NCBI GenBank assembly: GCA_021801545.1 | Contig: JAJYXX010000223.1 | Span: 1 to 17,577 of the forward strand | Length of the DNA: 17,577 nt | Source: Chloroflexota bacterium | Lineage (GTDB): Bacteria > Chloroflexota > Limnocylindria > Limnocylindrales > CSP1-4 | Reading direction: 5' to 3' | Shown here: positions 8,118-16,581 of the stretch, piece after piece | Layout of the letters: every line of letters begins with the position of its first letter | Position numbering within the stretch: position 1 is the stretch's first letter | Translations under genes and position numbers: made by a program | Notes under the pieces: generated by a model | Told to the model about the DNA's origin: nothing | Seen by the model: only the letters and a program-made list of their open reading frames with translations | The model's database searches: none

Positions 8118-9101
8118 GTGGCTGACCGCGCACCTGAAGGCCTCGCCCCCGTCCTGCCGGACCCATCGACCGGTGGGGCGGGGGTGGCCGTCTCCGAAGG
8201 TCGGCGGCGGCGCTACAGTCTGCTGACACGCCGGGACAAGCTCGTCCTGGCTCTGATGGTCGGCATCCCCGTCTTCTTCGATCTGGCCCTGATCTGGGGG
8301 CCGACGATCGTCTCGATCCTCCTGTCGTTCACGAACTGGAAGGGGATCGGCGGCATCTCGGCCAGCAACATCGTCGGCCTGAAGAACTACGAGTCACTCT
8401 TCACGGTTTACCCGTTCTTCTGGTCGGCGTTGAGGAACAACCTGCTCTGGCTCGTGTTCTTCCTGGTCATCGCGACCCCGCTCGGGATGTTTCTGGCGGT
8501 GCTCCTCGATCGCGAGATCCGCGGCTCGCGCCTCTACCAGACCGCCTTCTACCTGCCGGTCGTCCTGTCCCTCGCGGTGGTCGGCTTCATCTGGGAGCTG
8601 CAGTACGCGCCCGAGCAGGGATTCATCAACAATGTCCTCGGGAGGACCGGACAGGGCAGCCTGATCGACTGGCTCGGCGACCCCAGCCTGAACATCTGGG
8701 CGGTGCTCGTGGCCGCGAGCTGGCGCCACGTCGGTTACATCATGGTCCTCTACCTGGCGGGCCTGAAGAGCGTCGATCCGGTCCTCCGCGAGGCCGCTGC
8801 GATCGATGGCGCGAATGCCCGCCAGACGTTCTTCCGCGTCGTCTTCCCGGTCATGCAGCCGATCAACATCGTCATCGTCGTGGTGACGATGATCGAGTCC
8901 CTGCGGGCCTTCGACATCGCCTACATCATCAACCGCGGCAAGAACGGCCTCGAGCTGCTGTCCACGCTCATCACGAACAACAGCATCAGTGAGGCGAACC
9001 TGGTCGGCTTCGGCTCGGCGATCGCCGTCGTCCTGCTCGTGATCTCGCTCGGGCCGATCGTCATCTACCTGACGCGCATGCTGCGGGAGGAGGCGACGTG
9101 A
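8118..9101 (+). CDS. ABC sugar permease, MalF/UgpA type
   Basis: One of two inner-membrane subunits of the binding-protein-dependent sugar importer. It has about six TM helices, the first around residues 41-65 (LVLALMVGIPVFFDLALIW), and the permease EAA loop starting at Glu225 (EAAAIDGANARQTFFRVVFP) that docks on the ATPase. FTNWKG after TM1 is typical of MalF/UgpA-like subunits. The frame is open back into the binding-protein gene. GTG 8118 gives 327 residues and a 40-nt gap, but its ribosome binding site is weak; GTG 8184 (305 residues) is a real alternative and gives a more typical length. It ends in a 4-nt GTGA overlap with the next permease. Confidence 0.9.
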   Translation: MADRAPEGLAPVLPDPSTGGAGVAVSEGRRRRYSLLTRRDKLVLALMVGIPVFFDLALIWGPTIVSILLSFTNWKGIGGISASNIVGLKNYESLFTVYPFFWSALRNNLLWLVFFLVIATPLGMFLAVLLDREIRGSRLYQTAFYLPVVLSLAVVGFIWELQYAPEQGFINNVLGRTGQGSLIDWLGDPSLNIWAVLVAASWRHVGYIMVLYLAGLKSVDPVLREAAAIDGANARQTFFRVVFPVMQPINIVIVVVTMIESLRAFDIAYIINRGKNGLELLSTLITNNSISEANLVGFGSAIAVVLLVISLGPIVIYLTRMLREEAT

Positions 9102-9985
9102 CCGCGGCGACCCTCGCGCGAGCCCGCCGGCGGGTCCGACCCGGTCGCATCTTGCTCCACGGGTTCCTGATCGTCACCGCAGCGATCTGGCTGTTCCCGC
9201 TCCTCTGGGCGATCTACACCTCGTTCCGCCCCTACTCGGACACGCTCCGGAACGGTTACGTCTCCCTGCCCTCCACCCTGAACATCGACAACTTCGCGAA
9301 CGCCTGGAACCAGGCTGAGCTGCCACATTTCTACCTGAACACGCTCATTGTGGCCGTACCCGCGGTCATCCTGACGCTCTTTCTGGCCTCGATGGTCGCC
9401 TTCGCGGTGGCGCGGTTCAGCTTCCGCTTCAACCTCGCGCTGCTCATGCTCTTCACCGCCGGGAACCTGCTCCCGCCCCAAGTGCTCATCGTCCCACTCT
9501 ATCGGCTCTATCTCCTGTTGCCGATCCCAGCCCCGCTGAGCGACAACGGGTATCTCTACGACCAGTACCTCGGGATCATCGTCATCCATGTCGCCTTCCA
9601 GACCGGGTTCGCCGTGTTCGTGCTGAGCAACTACATGCGGACCTTGTCGAAGGAGCTGACCGAGGCGGCCCTCGTCGACGGGGCGCCGGTCTGGGCGATC
9701 TATCGGCGGGTGATCCTGCCCCTCTGCAAGCCTGCGCTCGCGGCCCTCGCGACGCTCCAGTTCACCTGGATCTACAACGACTTCTTCTGGGCGCTGCTGC
9801 TGATGAAGAGCGGCGACAAACGCCCGATCACGTCCGCGCTCAACAACCTTCAGGGCCAGTTCTTCACCAACAACAACCTCCTGGCGGCCGGAGCCCTGCT
9901 CGTGGCCGTCCCGACGATCATCGTGTACTTCGCGCTCCAGCGGCAGTTCATCCGCGGGCTGACCCTGGGCTCGACCAAAGGCTGA
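9098..9985 (+). CDS. ABC sugar permease, MalG/UgpE type
   Basis: Second membrane subunit of the importer. The 295-residue product has about six TM helices, beginning with LLHGFLIVTAAIWLFPLLWAIYTSF, the MalG-like segment, and an EAA loop at Glu189 (EAALVDGAPVWAIYRRVILP). Its GTG start sits inside the GTGA overlap with the upstream permease and has GGGAGGAGG with a 4-nt spacer, so both start and coupling are clear. No ATP-binding subunit follows, unlike self-contained sugar importers; a shared MsmK/UgpC-type ATPase encoded elsewhere is the usual solution. The next gene begins 175 nt later. Confidence 0.94.
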   Translation: MTAATLARARRRVRPGRILLHGFLIVTAAIWLFPLLWAIYTSFRPYSDTLRNGYVSLPSTLNIDNFANAWNQAELPHFYLNTLIVAVPAVILTLFLASMVAFAVARFSFRFNLALLMLFTAGNLLPPQVLIVPLYRLYLLLPIPAPLSDNGYLYDQYLGIIVIHVAFQTGFAVFVLSNYMRTLSKELTEAALVDGAPVWAIYRRVILPLCKPALAALATLQFTWIYNDFFWALLLMKSGDKRPITSALNNLQGQFFTNNNLLAAGALLVAVPTIIVYFALQRQFIRGLTLGSTKG

Positions 9986-10160
9986 GACCCACCGCCTCGA
10001 GCCATGCGGCGACGCAGTCCGACCTACGTTGCTCCAGCCGTGACCGTCGACCTCGTGCGCGCGGTCGATCGAATGGAGGCCGGGGTGGTGACCCTCCACC
10101 GGGCTGGGCCACGGTCCTGCCCGGCGCCCGGGCCACTGGCTCATCGGTAGGAGGGTCGAG
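9986..10160 (+). other. Spacer between permease and mutarotase genes
   Basis: In 175 bp I see only a short hairpin (GGTGG-TGACCCT-CCACC, about 10083-10099) and a repeated GGGCCAC. No promoter is clear. The spacer is the largest inside the transporter-hydrolase operon and may moderate expression between the transport and enzyme halves. Confidence 0.3.
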
Positions 10161-11129
10161 GTGGTTGCCGTTGGTGCGTCGCAGGTCGTCGCGGGTCCGC
10201 TCCACGGACCGTATCCGTCGATCGTGCTCCAGAACGCCCGGCTCCGGGTCGTCGCCGTCCCGATGCTCGGGGCGAAGGTCGTCTCGCTCGTCGATCGCGT
10301 GACCGAGCGCGAGTGGCTGACGCAGGGTCAACCACCGAAGGACTCGGCGTCCCCCGAGGCGCTCTTCGGGGCGTCGGCGGCCTACGGCTGGGACGAGTGC
10401 CTGCCAACGGTCGCACCGGGGCCAGACCCGGTTGTCGTTGGCGGCCGTCTGCGCGACCACGGCGATGCATGGGGCCGGCCGACGGAGTTGACGGTCCTCG
10501 GGGGCGCGCTCGAAACCTGGACGGCGGGCCTGGGCTGGTCCTACGGCTTCAGGCGTTCTCTGAGCCTCGACGGCAGCGTCGTGGTGGCGCACTACGCGAT
10601 CGTGAACCGGGAACCCGCGGGCGGACGAACCTTGCCGTTTCTCTGGGCGATGCACCCCCTCCTCGATCTCGAGCCCGGAGCACGGATCAGCCTGCCGGCG
10701 GAGGTGCGCGAGGTGGTCGTTTCGCAGGCCGCGGGGGTCGGCATCGAGGCGGGGGCCAACGTCGCCTGGCCGGTCGCCGCGCCCAGCCGGGGGCTCGCCT
10801 CACTGCGGCTCGACGAGGTCCGGCCGATCGACGCCGGGGAGGCGCTCAAGCTGTACGCTGGGCCGCTGACCGAAGGCCGGGCGGCGGTCGAGGCAATCGA
10901 CGGATCGTCGCTGACGATCGCCTGGGACGTCGCCGTGGCGCCGTTCCTCGGGCTGTGGCTCGACTACGGGGGCTGGCCGTCCACGGCGCCCCTGCAGCAG
11001 GTCGCCCTGGAGCCGACGACCGCGCCTTCCGACGGGCTGTCCGAGGCGATCGCGGACAACCGGGCGCGATGGCTGGCGCCGGGCGAGCGAGTCGACTGGA
11101 CGGTCCGGATTGAGGTCGGCGATGACTGA
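10161..11129 (+). CDS. Aldose 1-epimerase-like (galactose mutarotase-like) protein
   Basis: Probably interconverts beta- and alpha-galactose released by the neighbouring beta-galactosidase, supplying the alpha form to galactokinase. The 322-residue product shows the galactose-mutarotase-like fold: GWDECLPTV, RDHGDAWGR with His100, LWAMHPL with His165 and the late glutamate in ALEPTTAPSD (Glu284). The His/Glu set fits the mutarotase catalytic pattern, but the sequence is closer to the poorly characterised aldose-epimerase-like group than to classical GalM, so substrate is inferred from context. GTG 10161 is chosen because AGGAGGG lies 7 nt upstream. No signal peptide is seen, which places it in the cytoplasm. 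lacZ starts 32 nt after its stop. Confidence 0.8.
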   Translation: MVAVGASQVVAGPLHGPYPSIVLQNARLRVVAVPMLGAKVVSLVDRVTEREWLTQGQPPKDSASPEALFGASAAYGWDECLPTVAPGPDPVVVGGRLRDHGDAWGRPTELTVLGGALETWTAGLGWSYGFRRSLSLDGSVVVAHYAIVNREPAGGRTLPFLWAMHPLLDLEPGARISLPAEVREVVVSQAAGVGIEAGANVAWPVAAPSRGLASLRLDEVRPIDAGEALKLYAGPLTEGRAAVEAIDGSSLTIAWDVAVAPFLGLWLDYGGWPSTAPLQQVALEPTTAPSDGLSEAIADNRARWLAPGERVDWTVRIEVGDD

Positions 11130-11161
11130 CCGGAGAGGGCAACCCAGGAGGTCGCGCGATC

Positions 11162-14100
11162 GTGAAGCCTGAACCGTGGGCGGCGCCCGAGCTCACCGGG
11201 CTCGGGCGACTTCCGATGCACAGCATGCCGCACCATGACCGGCTCGAGCTCGACGGTTGCTGGCGTTTCCAGCTCTTGCCCCGGCCCGATACGGAACCGA
11301 CTGCCTCCTGGAGGGAGATGGAGGTTCCGAGTTGCTGGACGATGCAGGGTGTTGGCGACCTCCCGCACTACACGAACGTCCAGATGCCGTTCGAGGGTCT
11401 CCCGCCAGACGTTCCCGAGGACAACCCCACGGGCCTGTACGAGCGCACGTTCGAACTGCCGGATCGCTGGATCGGGCGCCGGATCGTCCTCCACGTCGGG
11501 GCAGCCGAAAGCGTCCTCATCGTCAAGGTCAACGAGCGCGAGGTCGGCGTCAGCACGGACTCGCACCTCGCGGCCGAGTTCGACATCACCGACCTCGTGC
11601 GACCGGGACCCAACACGGTGACGCTCCGGGTCGTGAAGTGGTCGGACGCGACGTACGTCGAGGACCAGGACCAGTGGTGGCACGGCGGCATCACCCGCTC
11701 GGTGTTCCTGTACGCCACCGACCGCGTCCACCTGGCTGACGTCCGGGCGAGCGGAGGCCTGGCGGACGACCTGACGACGGGTACCCTCGACCTGCGGGTC
11801 GACGTCGGCTTCTCCAGTGTGAAGCCCGATCCCGGATGGACTGTCGAAGCTCACCTCGGCGGGCTGGACGAACCCTTCACGCTCCGGGCCGAGGCCCCCG
11901 TGACAGAAGGCGGCGAGGGCGGGCCCCCGAGCGAGGCCGAGAAGGACCTCCTCGCCCGACAGGCGTCCGGCGAGCCGCTGTCGGAGCGGGAGCGGGCGAC
12001 CGACTGGCCGGAGCTCCTTCGGCGGCTCGTGCGGCCGAAGGACGGCCTCGTGACCTGGGGCGTGGATATCCCCGGCATCACGCCCTGGTCGGCGGAAGTC
12101 CCGGCCCTCTACCCGCTGACGATCGTCCTGCGGGCCCCGTCCGGCCAGGTCGCGGAGAGGGCGACCCTGCGGATCGGCTTCCGCCGGGTGGAGATCGTCG
12201 GCCCGGACCTGCTCCTCAACGGCAAGCGGGTCTTCCTCCGGGGCATCAACCGCCACGACTTCGACCAGCATACCGGCCGGGTCGTCTCGGTCGACGCGAT
12301 GCGGGCGGACCTGGTCCAGATGAAGCAGTTTGGCTTCAACGCCGTGCGGACCTCCCACTACCCGAACGACCCGGCCTTTCTCGATCTGACCGACGAGCTC
12401 GGCCTGTACGTCATCGCCGAGGCCGACATCGAATCGCACGCCTTCTGGGGCACGCTGTGCGACGACCCGCGCTACCTCAACGCCTGGGTCGACCGGGTGT
12501 CGCGGATGGCACTCCGGGACAAGAATCACCCGTCGGTCGTCACCTGGTCGCTCGGCAACGAGTCCGGCCACGGAACGAACCACGAGGCCGCCGCCGCCTG
12601 GCTCCGCCGCTACGACCCGACCCGCCCGCTCCACTACGAGGGTGCGATCCGATTCGACTGGGCGAGCGCTCAGCGGGTGAGCGACATCACCTGCCCGATG
12701 TACCCACCGATCTCCGCGATCGTCGCCCACGCCACGAACGGGACCCAGCGGCACCCGCTGATCATGTGCGAGTACTCCCATGCGATGGGCAACAGCAACG
12801 GGACGCTCGCCGAGTACTGGGACGCGATTGAAACAACACCCGGACTGCAGGGCGGCTTCATCTGGGAGTGGTGGGACCATGGCCTCGTGCAACAGCTGCC
12901 CGATGGGCGGACGCGATGGGCGTATGGCGGCGACTTCGGCGACCGGCCGAACGACGGCAACTTCTGCCTCGACGGCCTGGTATGGCCGGACCGAACACCG
13001 AAACCGGCGCTCTGGGAGCACAGGCATCTGGCGGCGCCGGTGCGCGTCACAGCCAACCCGACGGAGCTGCTCGCAGGGAGGGTGGAGCTCTATAACCGGC
13101 AACACTTCCGGGATCTCAGCTGGTTGCGCGCGAGCTGGGAGCTGGCCGACGAGGGCGAGCCGGTCGCGAGGGGGGAGCTGTCACTGCCGGCGATCAGGCC
13201 GGGTGAGCGAGCGATCGTCCGACTTCCCGATTGGCGGCTGCCGGAGCGCACGACCGGCCGCGAGCGGTGGCTGACGATCCGATTCCGGACGGCCGAGGCT
13301 CTGGCTTGGGCGCCGCAGGGCTTCGAGGTGTGCTGGGGCCAGCTGCCGCTCAACCCGGCAGCGGCGTCGACCGCCGCGCCGGCCGAAATCTCCGACGCCC
13401 CCGTCGCCGTTGACGACGCCGGGTTGCTCGTCCACGAGCTTCTCGCCGGCCCGCCCGTCCTTTCGCTCTGGCGCGCCCCGACCGACAACGACCGGATCGG
13501 CGGCATGGCGACACGGTGGCAGGCATGGGGCCTGGACCGACTCGAGCGGGAGCTCATCTCGATCGACCGACAGGTGGGCGCGACCGTCGTCCGAGCGGAG
13601 TACCGGTCCGCTTCGGGGATCGCGGTCGCGCACGAGCAGACCCTCCGTGCGCTCCTGGGAGGCGGCATCCTCGTCGAGGAGATGGCCGTCATTCCCGACG
13701 CGCTCACGGACCTGGCCCGGGTCGGTACTGTCCTGGAGGTGCGGCCCGGGCTCGAGCGGCTCGAATGGTTTGGCTCCGGTCCCCACGAGACGTATCCGGA
13801 CCGAAAGCGCGGCGGCCAGGTCGGCCGCTGGCAATCCACGGTCGGCCAGCAGTGCGTGCCCTACATCCGACCCCAGGAGAATGGCGGCCATGCCGACGTC
13901 CGCTGGCTGGAGCTTCACGACGACGCCGGGCGCGGCGTGCGGATCGAGCTCGACCAGCCGCGCCAGGTCTCGGTGTCTCACTTCCGGGCGACCGACCTCG
14001 CGGGCGCGACCCACGACATCGACCTCGCGACCCGCCCGCAGGGGATCATCCACCTCGACGCCGCCCACCGGGGTCTCGGCACCGCGAGCTGCGGCCCCGA

Positions 14101-14185
14101 CACGCTGCCCGACTACGTCGTCGGCCCGGGCACGTACCGCTGGTCGTGGTCCCTCCAGCCCCTTCCGTCCCCAGGGGAGGCGTGA
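11162..14185 (+). CDS. lacZ: GH2 beta-galactosidase, LacZ type
   Basis: Hydrolyses terminal beta-galactosides such as lactose in the cytoplasm. The 1007-residue length is close to E. coli LacZ (1024). In order: sugar-binding jelly roll (about 25-200; VPSCWTMQGVGD, QWWHGGITRSVFLYA), an Ig-like domain, the TIM barrel starting at GINRHDFDQHTG, a further Ig-like domain, and the C-terminal Bgal small-chain-type domain (WFGSGPHETYPDR, RPQENGGHADVRW). Acid/base Glu467 is in SLGNESGHG and nucleophile Glu537 in MCEYSHAMGNSNG, matching LacZ Glu461 and Glu537. A charged insert of about 50 residues (about 246-298) interrupts the second domain. There is no signal peptide. GTG 11162 has AGGAGG with a 10-nt spacer. 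The stop lies 2-4 nt from the alpha-galactosidase start, so translation is coupled. Confidence 0.96.
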   Translation: MKPEPWAAPELTGLGRLPMHSMPHHDRLELDGCWRFQLLPRPDTEPTASWREMEVPSCWTMQGVGDLPHYTNVQMPFEGLPPDVPEDNPTGLYERTFELPDRWIGRRIVLHVGAAESVLIVKVNEREVGVSTDSHLAAEFDITDLVRPGPNTVTLRVVKWSDATYVEDQDQWWHGGITRSVFLYATDRVHLADVRASGGLADDLTTGTLDLRVDVGFSSVKPDPGWTVEAHLGGLDEPFTLRAEAPVTEGGEGGPPSEAEKDLLARQASGEPLSERERATDWPELLRRLVRPKDGLVTWGVDIPGITPWSAEVPALYPLTIVLRAPSGQVAERATLRIGFRRVEIVGPDLLLNGKRVFLRGINRHDFDQHTGRVVSVDAMRADLVQMKQFGFNAVRTSHYPNDPAFLDLTDELGLYVIAEADIESHAFWGTLCDDPRYLNAWVDRVSRMALRDKNHPSVVTWSLGNESGHGTNHEAAAAWLRRYDPTRPLHYEGAIRFDWASAQRVSDITCPMYPPISAIVAHATNGTQRHPLIMCEYSHAMGNSNGTLAEYWDAIETTPGLQGGFIWEWWDHGLVQQLPDGRTRWAYGGDFGDRPNDGNFCLDGLVWPDRTPKPALWEHRHLAAPVRVTANPTELLAGRVELYNRQHFRDLSWLRASWELADEGEPVARGELSLPAIRPGERAIVRLPDWRLPERTTGRERWLTIRFRTAEALAWAPQGFEVCWGQLPLNPAAASTAAPAEISDAPVAVDDAGLLVHELLAGPPVLSLWRAPTDNDRIGGMATRWQAWGLDRLERELISIDRQVGATVVRAEYRSASGIAVAHEQTLRALLGGGILVEEMAVIPDALTDLARVGTVLEVRPGLERLEWFGSGPHETYPDRKRGGQVGRWQSTVGQQCVPYIRPQENGGHADVRWLELHDDAGRGVRIELDQPRQVSVSHFRATDLAGATHDIDLATRPQGIIHLDAAHRGLGTASCGPDTLPDYVVGPGTYRWSWSLQPLPSPGEA

Positions 14186-14190
14186 CGGTG
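14176..14190 (+). promoter_or_regulatory. Ribosome binding site deciding the alpha-galactosidase start
   Basis: GGAGG (14176-14180) lies 1 nt before GTG 14182, which overlaps the lacZ stop as GTGA, and 7 nt before GTG 14188. Normal spacing favours 14188; the 4-nt overlap habit seen at two other junctions in this window favours 14182. The two differ by two residues. Confidence 0.55.
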
Positions 14191-16413
14191 TCGATCGACT
14201 GGAACCCGGAGACGAAGGAATTCCACCTCCGAAACGACAGGATCAGCTATCTGGTCCGGGTCCTCGAGAACGGCGCTCTCGGTGGCCTCCACTTCGGCCC
14301 GGCGCTCGCTCGGGAACGGTCCTACCGTCACCTGAGCCAGGGTGAGTTCCACGGGTTCTCCAATCGACTCGGCGATCCCGTCGCGCTCGAGTATCCGACC
14401 GGCGGGACGGGCGACTACCGTGTCCCCGCGCTGACGATCGAAGCGGCCGATGGATCGACGGTCCTGGAGCTCGCCTACGTGGGGCACCGGATCTGGCCCG
14501 GAAAGGCGCCGATCCCCGGGCTTCCGTCGACGTACGTGGAGCGCGACGATGAGGCGGACACGCTCGAGATCGTCTGCGCCGACACGGCGAGCGGGGCCGA
14601 GGTGCGGCTGTCCTACACGATCTTCTGCGACCTGCCGGTCGTCGCGCGCAGCGTCCGGGTCCGGAACGCCGGCACGGAGCCGCTCCGGCTGCTGTGCGTG
14701 ATGAGTGCCTCCCTGGACCTCCCCGACACCGATTGGGACCTCGTCCATCTCGCCGGGACGTGGGCGCGGGAACGGCACGTGACGATCGACCGGCTCCAAC
14801 CGGGTCGGCGGTCGATCTCGAGCTTCCGGGGCGCGTCCGGTCACGAGCACAATCCGTTCCTCGCCCTCCGGCGGGCGTGGACGACCGAGGCGGCGGGCGA
14901 GGCGGTTGGCTTCAGCCTCGTCTACTCGGGGAACTTCCTCGGTGAGGTCGAGGTCGACCCGTTCGGGACGGCGCGCGTCCGGCTCGGGATCGCGCCCGAG
15001 GGTTTCTCCTGGCGCCTTGATCCGGGAGCTGAGTTCGCTGCGCCGGAGGCCGTCCTCGTCTATTCCGACGCAGGCCTGGGCTGGCTGAGCGAAGCCTACC
15101 ACCGGCTCTACCGCGAGCGACTTGCACGCGGAGCCTGGCGGGACCGTCCTCGCCCCGTCCTGATCAACAACTGGGAAGGAACCTACTTCGACTTCACCGA
15201 GGAAAAGCTGCTCGAGATCGCCTCGGTCGCCCATGACCTGGGGATCGAACTGTTCGTGCTCGACGACGGGTGGTTCGGTGAGCGGAACGACGACACGAGG
15301 TCCCTCGGCGATTGGTTCGTGAACCGTCGCAAGCTGCCCGGCGGGCTCAACCAGCTGGCCCGCAGGATCGAGGCGCTCGGGATGGCGTTCGGCCTCTGGA
15401 TCGAGCCCGAGATGGTCTCCCAGCGGAGCCGGCTCTTCGTCGAGCATCCGGATTGGGCGATCGGCGTGCCGGGCAGGCCGCGGACGGAAGGACGCAACCA
15501 GTACGTTCTCGACATGTCGCGACCCGAGGTCGTCGACCACCTGTTCGCGGTCCTGTCGGACGTTCTGCGGAGCGCGCCAGTCTCCTACGTGAAGTGGGAC
15601 ATGAACCGGAACATCACCGAGCCCTACAGCCTGGCCCTCCCACCGGATCGCCAGGGGGAATTCTTCCACCGCTACATTCTCGGTGTCTACTCGCTCTACG
15701 AGCGGCTGATGGCCGCCTTCCCCGCGATCCTCTTCGAGTCCTGCGCAGGTGGCGGCGGCCGGTTCGACCCGGGCTTACTCGCCTTTGCGCCCCAAGCCTG
15801 GACGAGCGACGACACTGATGCCATCGAGCGCCTCAAGATCCAGTGGGGAACGTCGCTGTGCTACCCGCTCAGCTCGATGGCCGCTCACGTCTCGGCCGTC
15901 CCGAACCACCAGGTCGGCAGGGTCACCCCGCTGGCGACCCGCGCCGCGGTGGCCTTCTTCGGCGTCTTCGGCTATGAGCTCGACCCGACGACGATGTCGG
16001 CCGAGGAGCGCCGCGGGGTCGCCGACCAGGTCGGCTTCTACAAGAAACACCGGCACCTGTTCCAGCGAGGACGGTTCGTCCGCCTCCGCAGCCCGTTCGA
16101 GGGCGACGGTAACGAGACGGCCTGGATGACGGTCGCGGCGGATTCGCGCCAGGCGATCGTCGGGCATTACCGGATCCTCAACCGCCCGTCCCCCGGTCCC
16201 GGACGGCTTCGGCTCCGGGCCCTGGACCCGAATGCCTCCTACCGGGTCTCGCTGTGGCCGGCGACAGGCGACCCGATCGAGCAGGCGGGTGCCCTCGTTC
16301 GGGGTGGCGACGAGCTGATGAACGTCGGCCTGTTCCTCGGCGCCACAGGGGACAGCCCGGTGATCCGGGGCGACTTCGCAGCTCGTCTCTTCATCCTCGA
16401 GGCGATCGGGTAG
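14188..16413 (+). CDS. GH36 alpha-galactosidase
   Basis: Releases alpha-linked galactose from melibiose, raffinose-family or galactomannan oligosaccharides. The 741-residue product has the GH36 layout: N-terminal beta-sandwich (about 1-310; NDRISYLVRVLENGALGGLHFG), a TIM barrel beginning near VLINNWEGTYFDF with DDGWFG, and a C-terminal beta domain. Nucleophile Asp471 is in YVKWDMNRN, and acid/base Asp541 is the first Asp of WTSDDTDA; the 70-residue spacing equals that known for Geobacillus AgaA. FESCAGGGGRFDPG between them is also diagnostic. Length is normal for bacterial family members of about 730 residues. No signal peptide, so it acts on imported sugar. It is the last gene of the transporter-hydrolase operon. 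The frame stays open far upstream inside lacZ, but that part is a shadow. Confidence 0.95.
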   Translation: MSIDWNPETKEFHLRNDRISYLVRVLENGALGGLHFGPALARERSYRHLSQGEFHGFSNRLGDPVALEYPTGGTGDYRVPALTIEAADGSTVLELAYVGHRIWPGKAPIPGLPSTYVERDDEADTLEIVCADTASGAEVRLSYTIFCDLPVVARSVRVRNAGTEPLRLLCVMSASLDLPDTDWDLVHLAGTWARERHVTIDRLQPGRRSISSFRGASGHEHNPFLALRRAWTTEAAGEAVGFSLVYSGNFLGEVEVDPFGTARVRLGIAPEGFSWRLDPGAEFAAPEAVLVYSDAGLGWLSEAYHRLYRERLARGAWRDRPRPVLINNWEGTYFDFTEEKLLEIASVAHDLGIELFVLDDGWFGERNDDTRSLGDWFVNRRKLPGGLNQLARRIEALGMAFGLWIEPEMVSQRSRLFVEHPDWAIGVPGRPRTEGRNQYVLDMSRPEVVDHLFAVLSDVLRSAPVSYVKWDMNRNITEPYSLALPPDRQGEFFHRYILGVYSLYERLMAAFPAILFESCAGGGGRFDPGLLAFAPQAWTSDDTDAIERLKIQWGTSLCYPLSSMAAHVSAVPNHQVGRVTPLATRAAVAFFGVFGYELDPTTMSAEERRGVADQVGFYKKHRHLFQRGRFVRLRSPFEGDGNETAWMTVAADSRQAIVGHYRILNRPSPGPGRLRLRALDPNASYRVSLWPATGDPIEQAGALVRGGDELMNVGLFLGATGDSPVIRGDFAARLFILEAIG

Positions 16414-16442
16414 GTGTCTGGCCCGGCGCAGCCATGACGAGC

Positions 16443-16478
16443 GCGGGTTGGGCGCCGCCGCGCCGCTCGGCCACCCGC
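16443..16478 (+). terminator. Candidate terminator hairpin after the alpha-galactosidase gene
   Basis: GCGGGTTGG (16443-16451) pairs with CCACCCGC (16471-16478) over eight base pairs with one bulged T. The interior can form a second small hairpin (GGCGC-CGCC-GCGCC, 16451-16464) as an alternative. It lies 30 nt after the operon's last stop codon. No T-run follows. Confidence 0.35.
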
Positions 16479-16495
16479 CGCTTGACGCATCCCGG

Positions 16496-16524
16496 TTGCG
16501 CATCGCCTTCGCATCGGGTACGGT
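16496..16524 (+). promoter_or_regulatory. Candidate promoter for the mini-ORF/smpB transcript
   Basis: TTGCGC (16496-16501), a 17-bp spacer and TACGGT (16519-16524), which fits TAnnnT. The predicted start near 16531 places the perfect Shine-Dalgarno of the mini-ORF almost at the 5' end of the RNA, and gives an smpB leader of about 270 nt. A nearby TTGACG (16482-16487) is too far from the -10 to pair with it. Confidence 0.4.
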
Positions 16525-16539
16525 GCGCGGGAACGAAAG

Positions 16540-16581
16540 GAGGTGATGTGCAGTGATAGACCGTTCTAGCTGCACCACCTC
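16540..16581 (+). promoter_or_regulatory. Hairpin masking a perfect Shine-Dalgarno and GTG start
   Basis: GAGGTG (16540-16545) pairs with CACCTC (16576-16581), then after a 2-nt AU bulge GTGCAG (16548-16553) pairs with CTGCAC (16570-16575). At the tip TAGA (16557-16560) can pair with TCTA (16565-16568) around a CCGT loop. The stem contains most of the 12-nt AAAGGAGGTGAT (16536-16547), fully complementary to the usual 16S rRNA 3' tail, and the first base of the mini-ORF GTG. Twelve GC-rich pairs should hold the ribosome site closed unless something opens it. Pairing is seen directly; the regulatory role is inference. Confidence 0.6.

Noticed and set aside
5428..8226. A 932-codon open frame on the plus strand across the regulator, the intergenic region and the binding protein
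   Set aside because: It is antisense to a clear DeoR gene, crosses the divergent promoter and runs out of frame through a clear binding-protein gene. Its Arg/Pro/Ser-rich composition is that of a GC-rich shadow frame.
9986..10160. A promoter or second regulator site before the mutarotase gene
   Set aside because: Only scattered -10-like words without a spaced -35 and very short inverted repeats; not distinguishable from background.
10964..13105. A 713-codon open frame on the minus strand opposite lacZ
   Set aside because: Antisense shadow of a GH2 gene with all catalytic motifs intact; no recognisable domain and no ribosome binding site.
13516..14187. A 5' extension of the alpha-galactosidase frame into lacZ
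   Set aside because: The extension is low-complexity Arg/Pro-rich sequence out of frame with lacZ; GH36 homology begins at about 14188, directly after GGAGG.
16536..16547. A fragment of a 16S rRNA gene on the minus strand (the sequence is the complement of the 16S 3' tail)
   Set aside because: Only 12 nt match; the adjacent bases do not continue into the conserved 16S 3' domain. It is better explained as an optimal Shine-Dalgarno.
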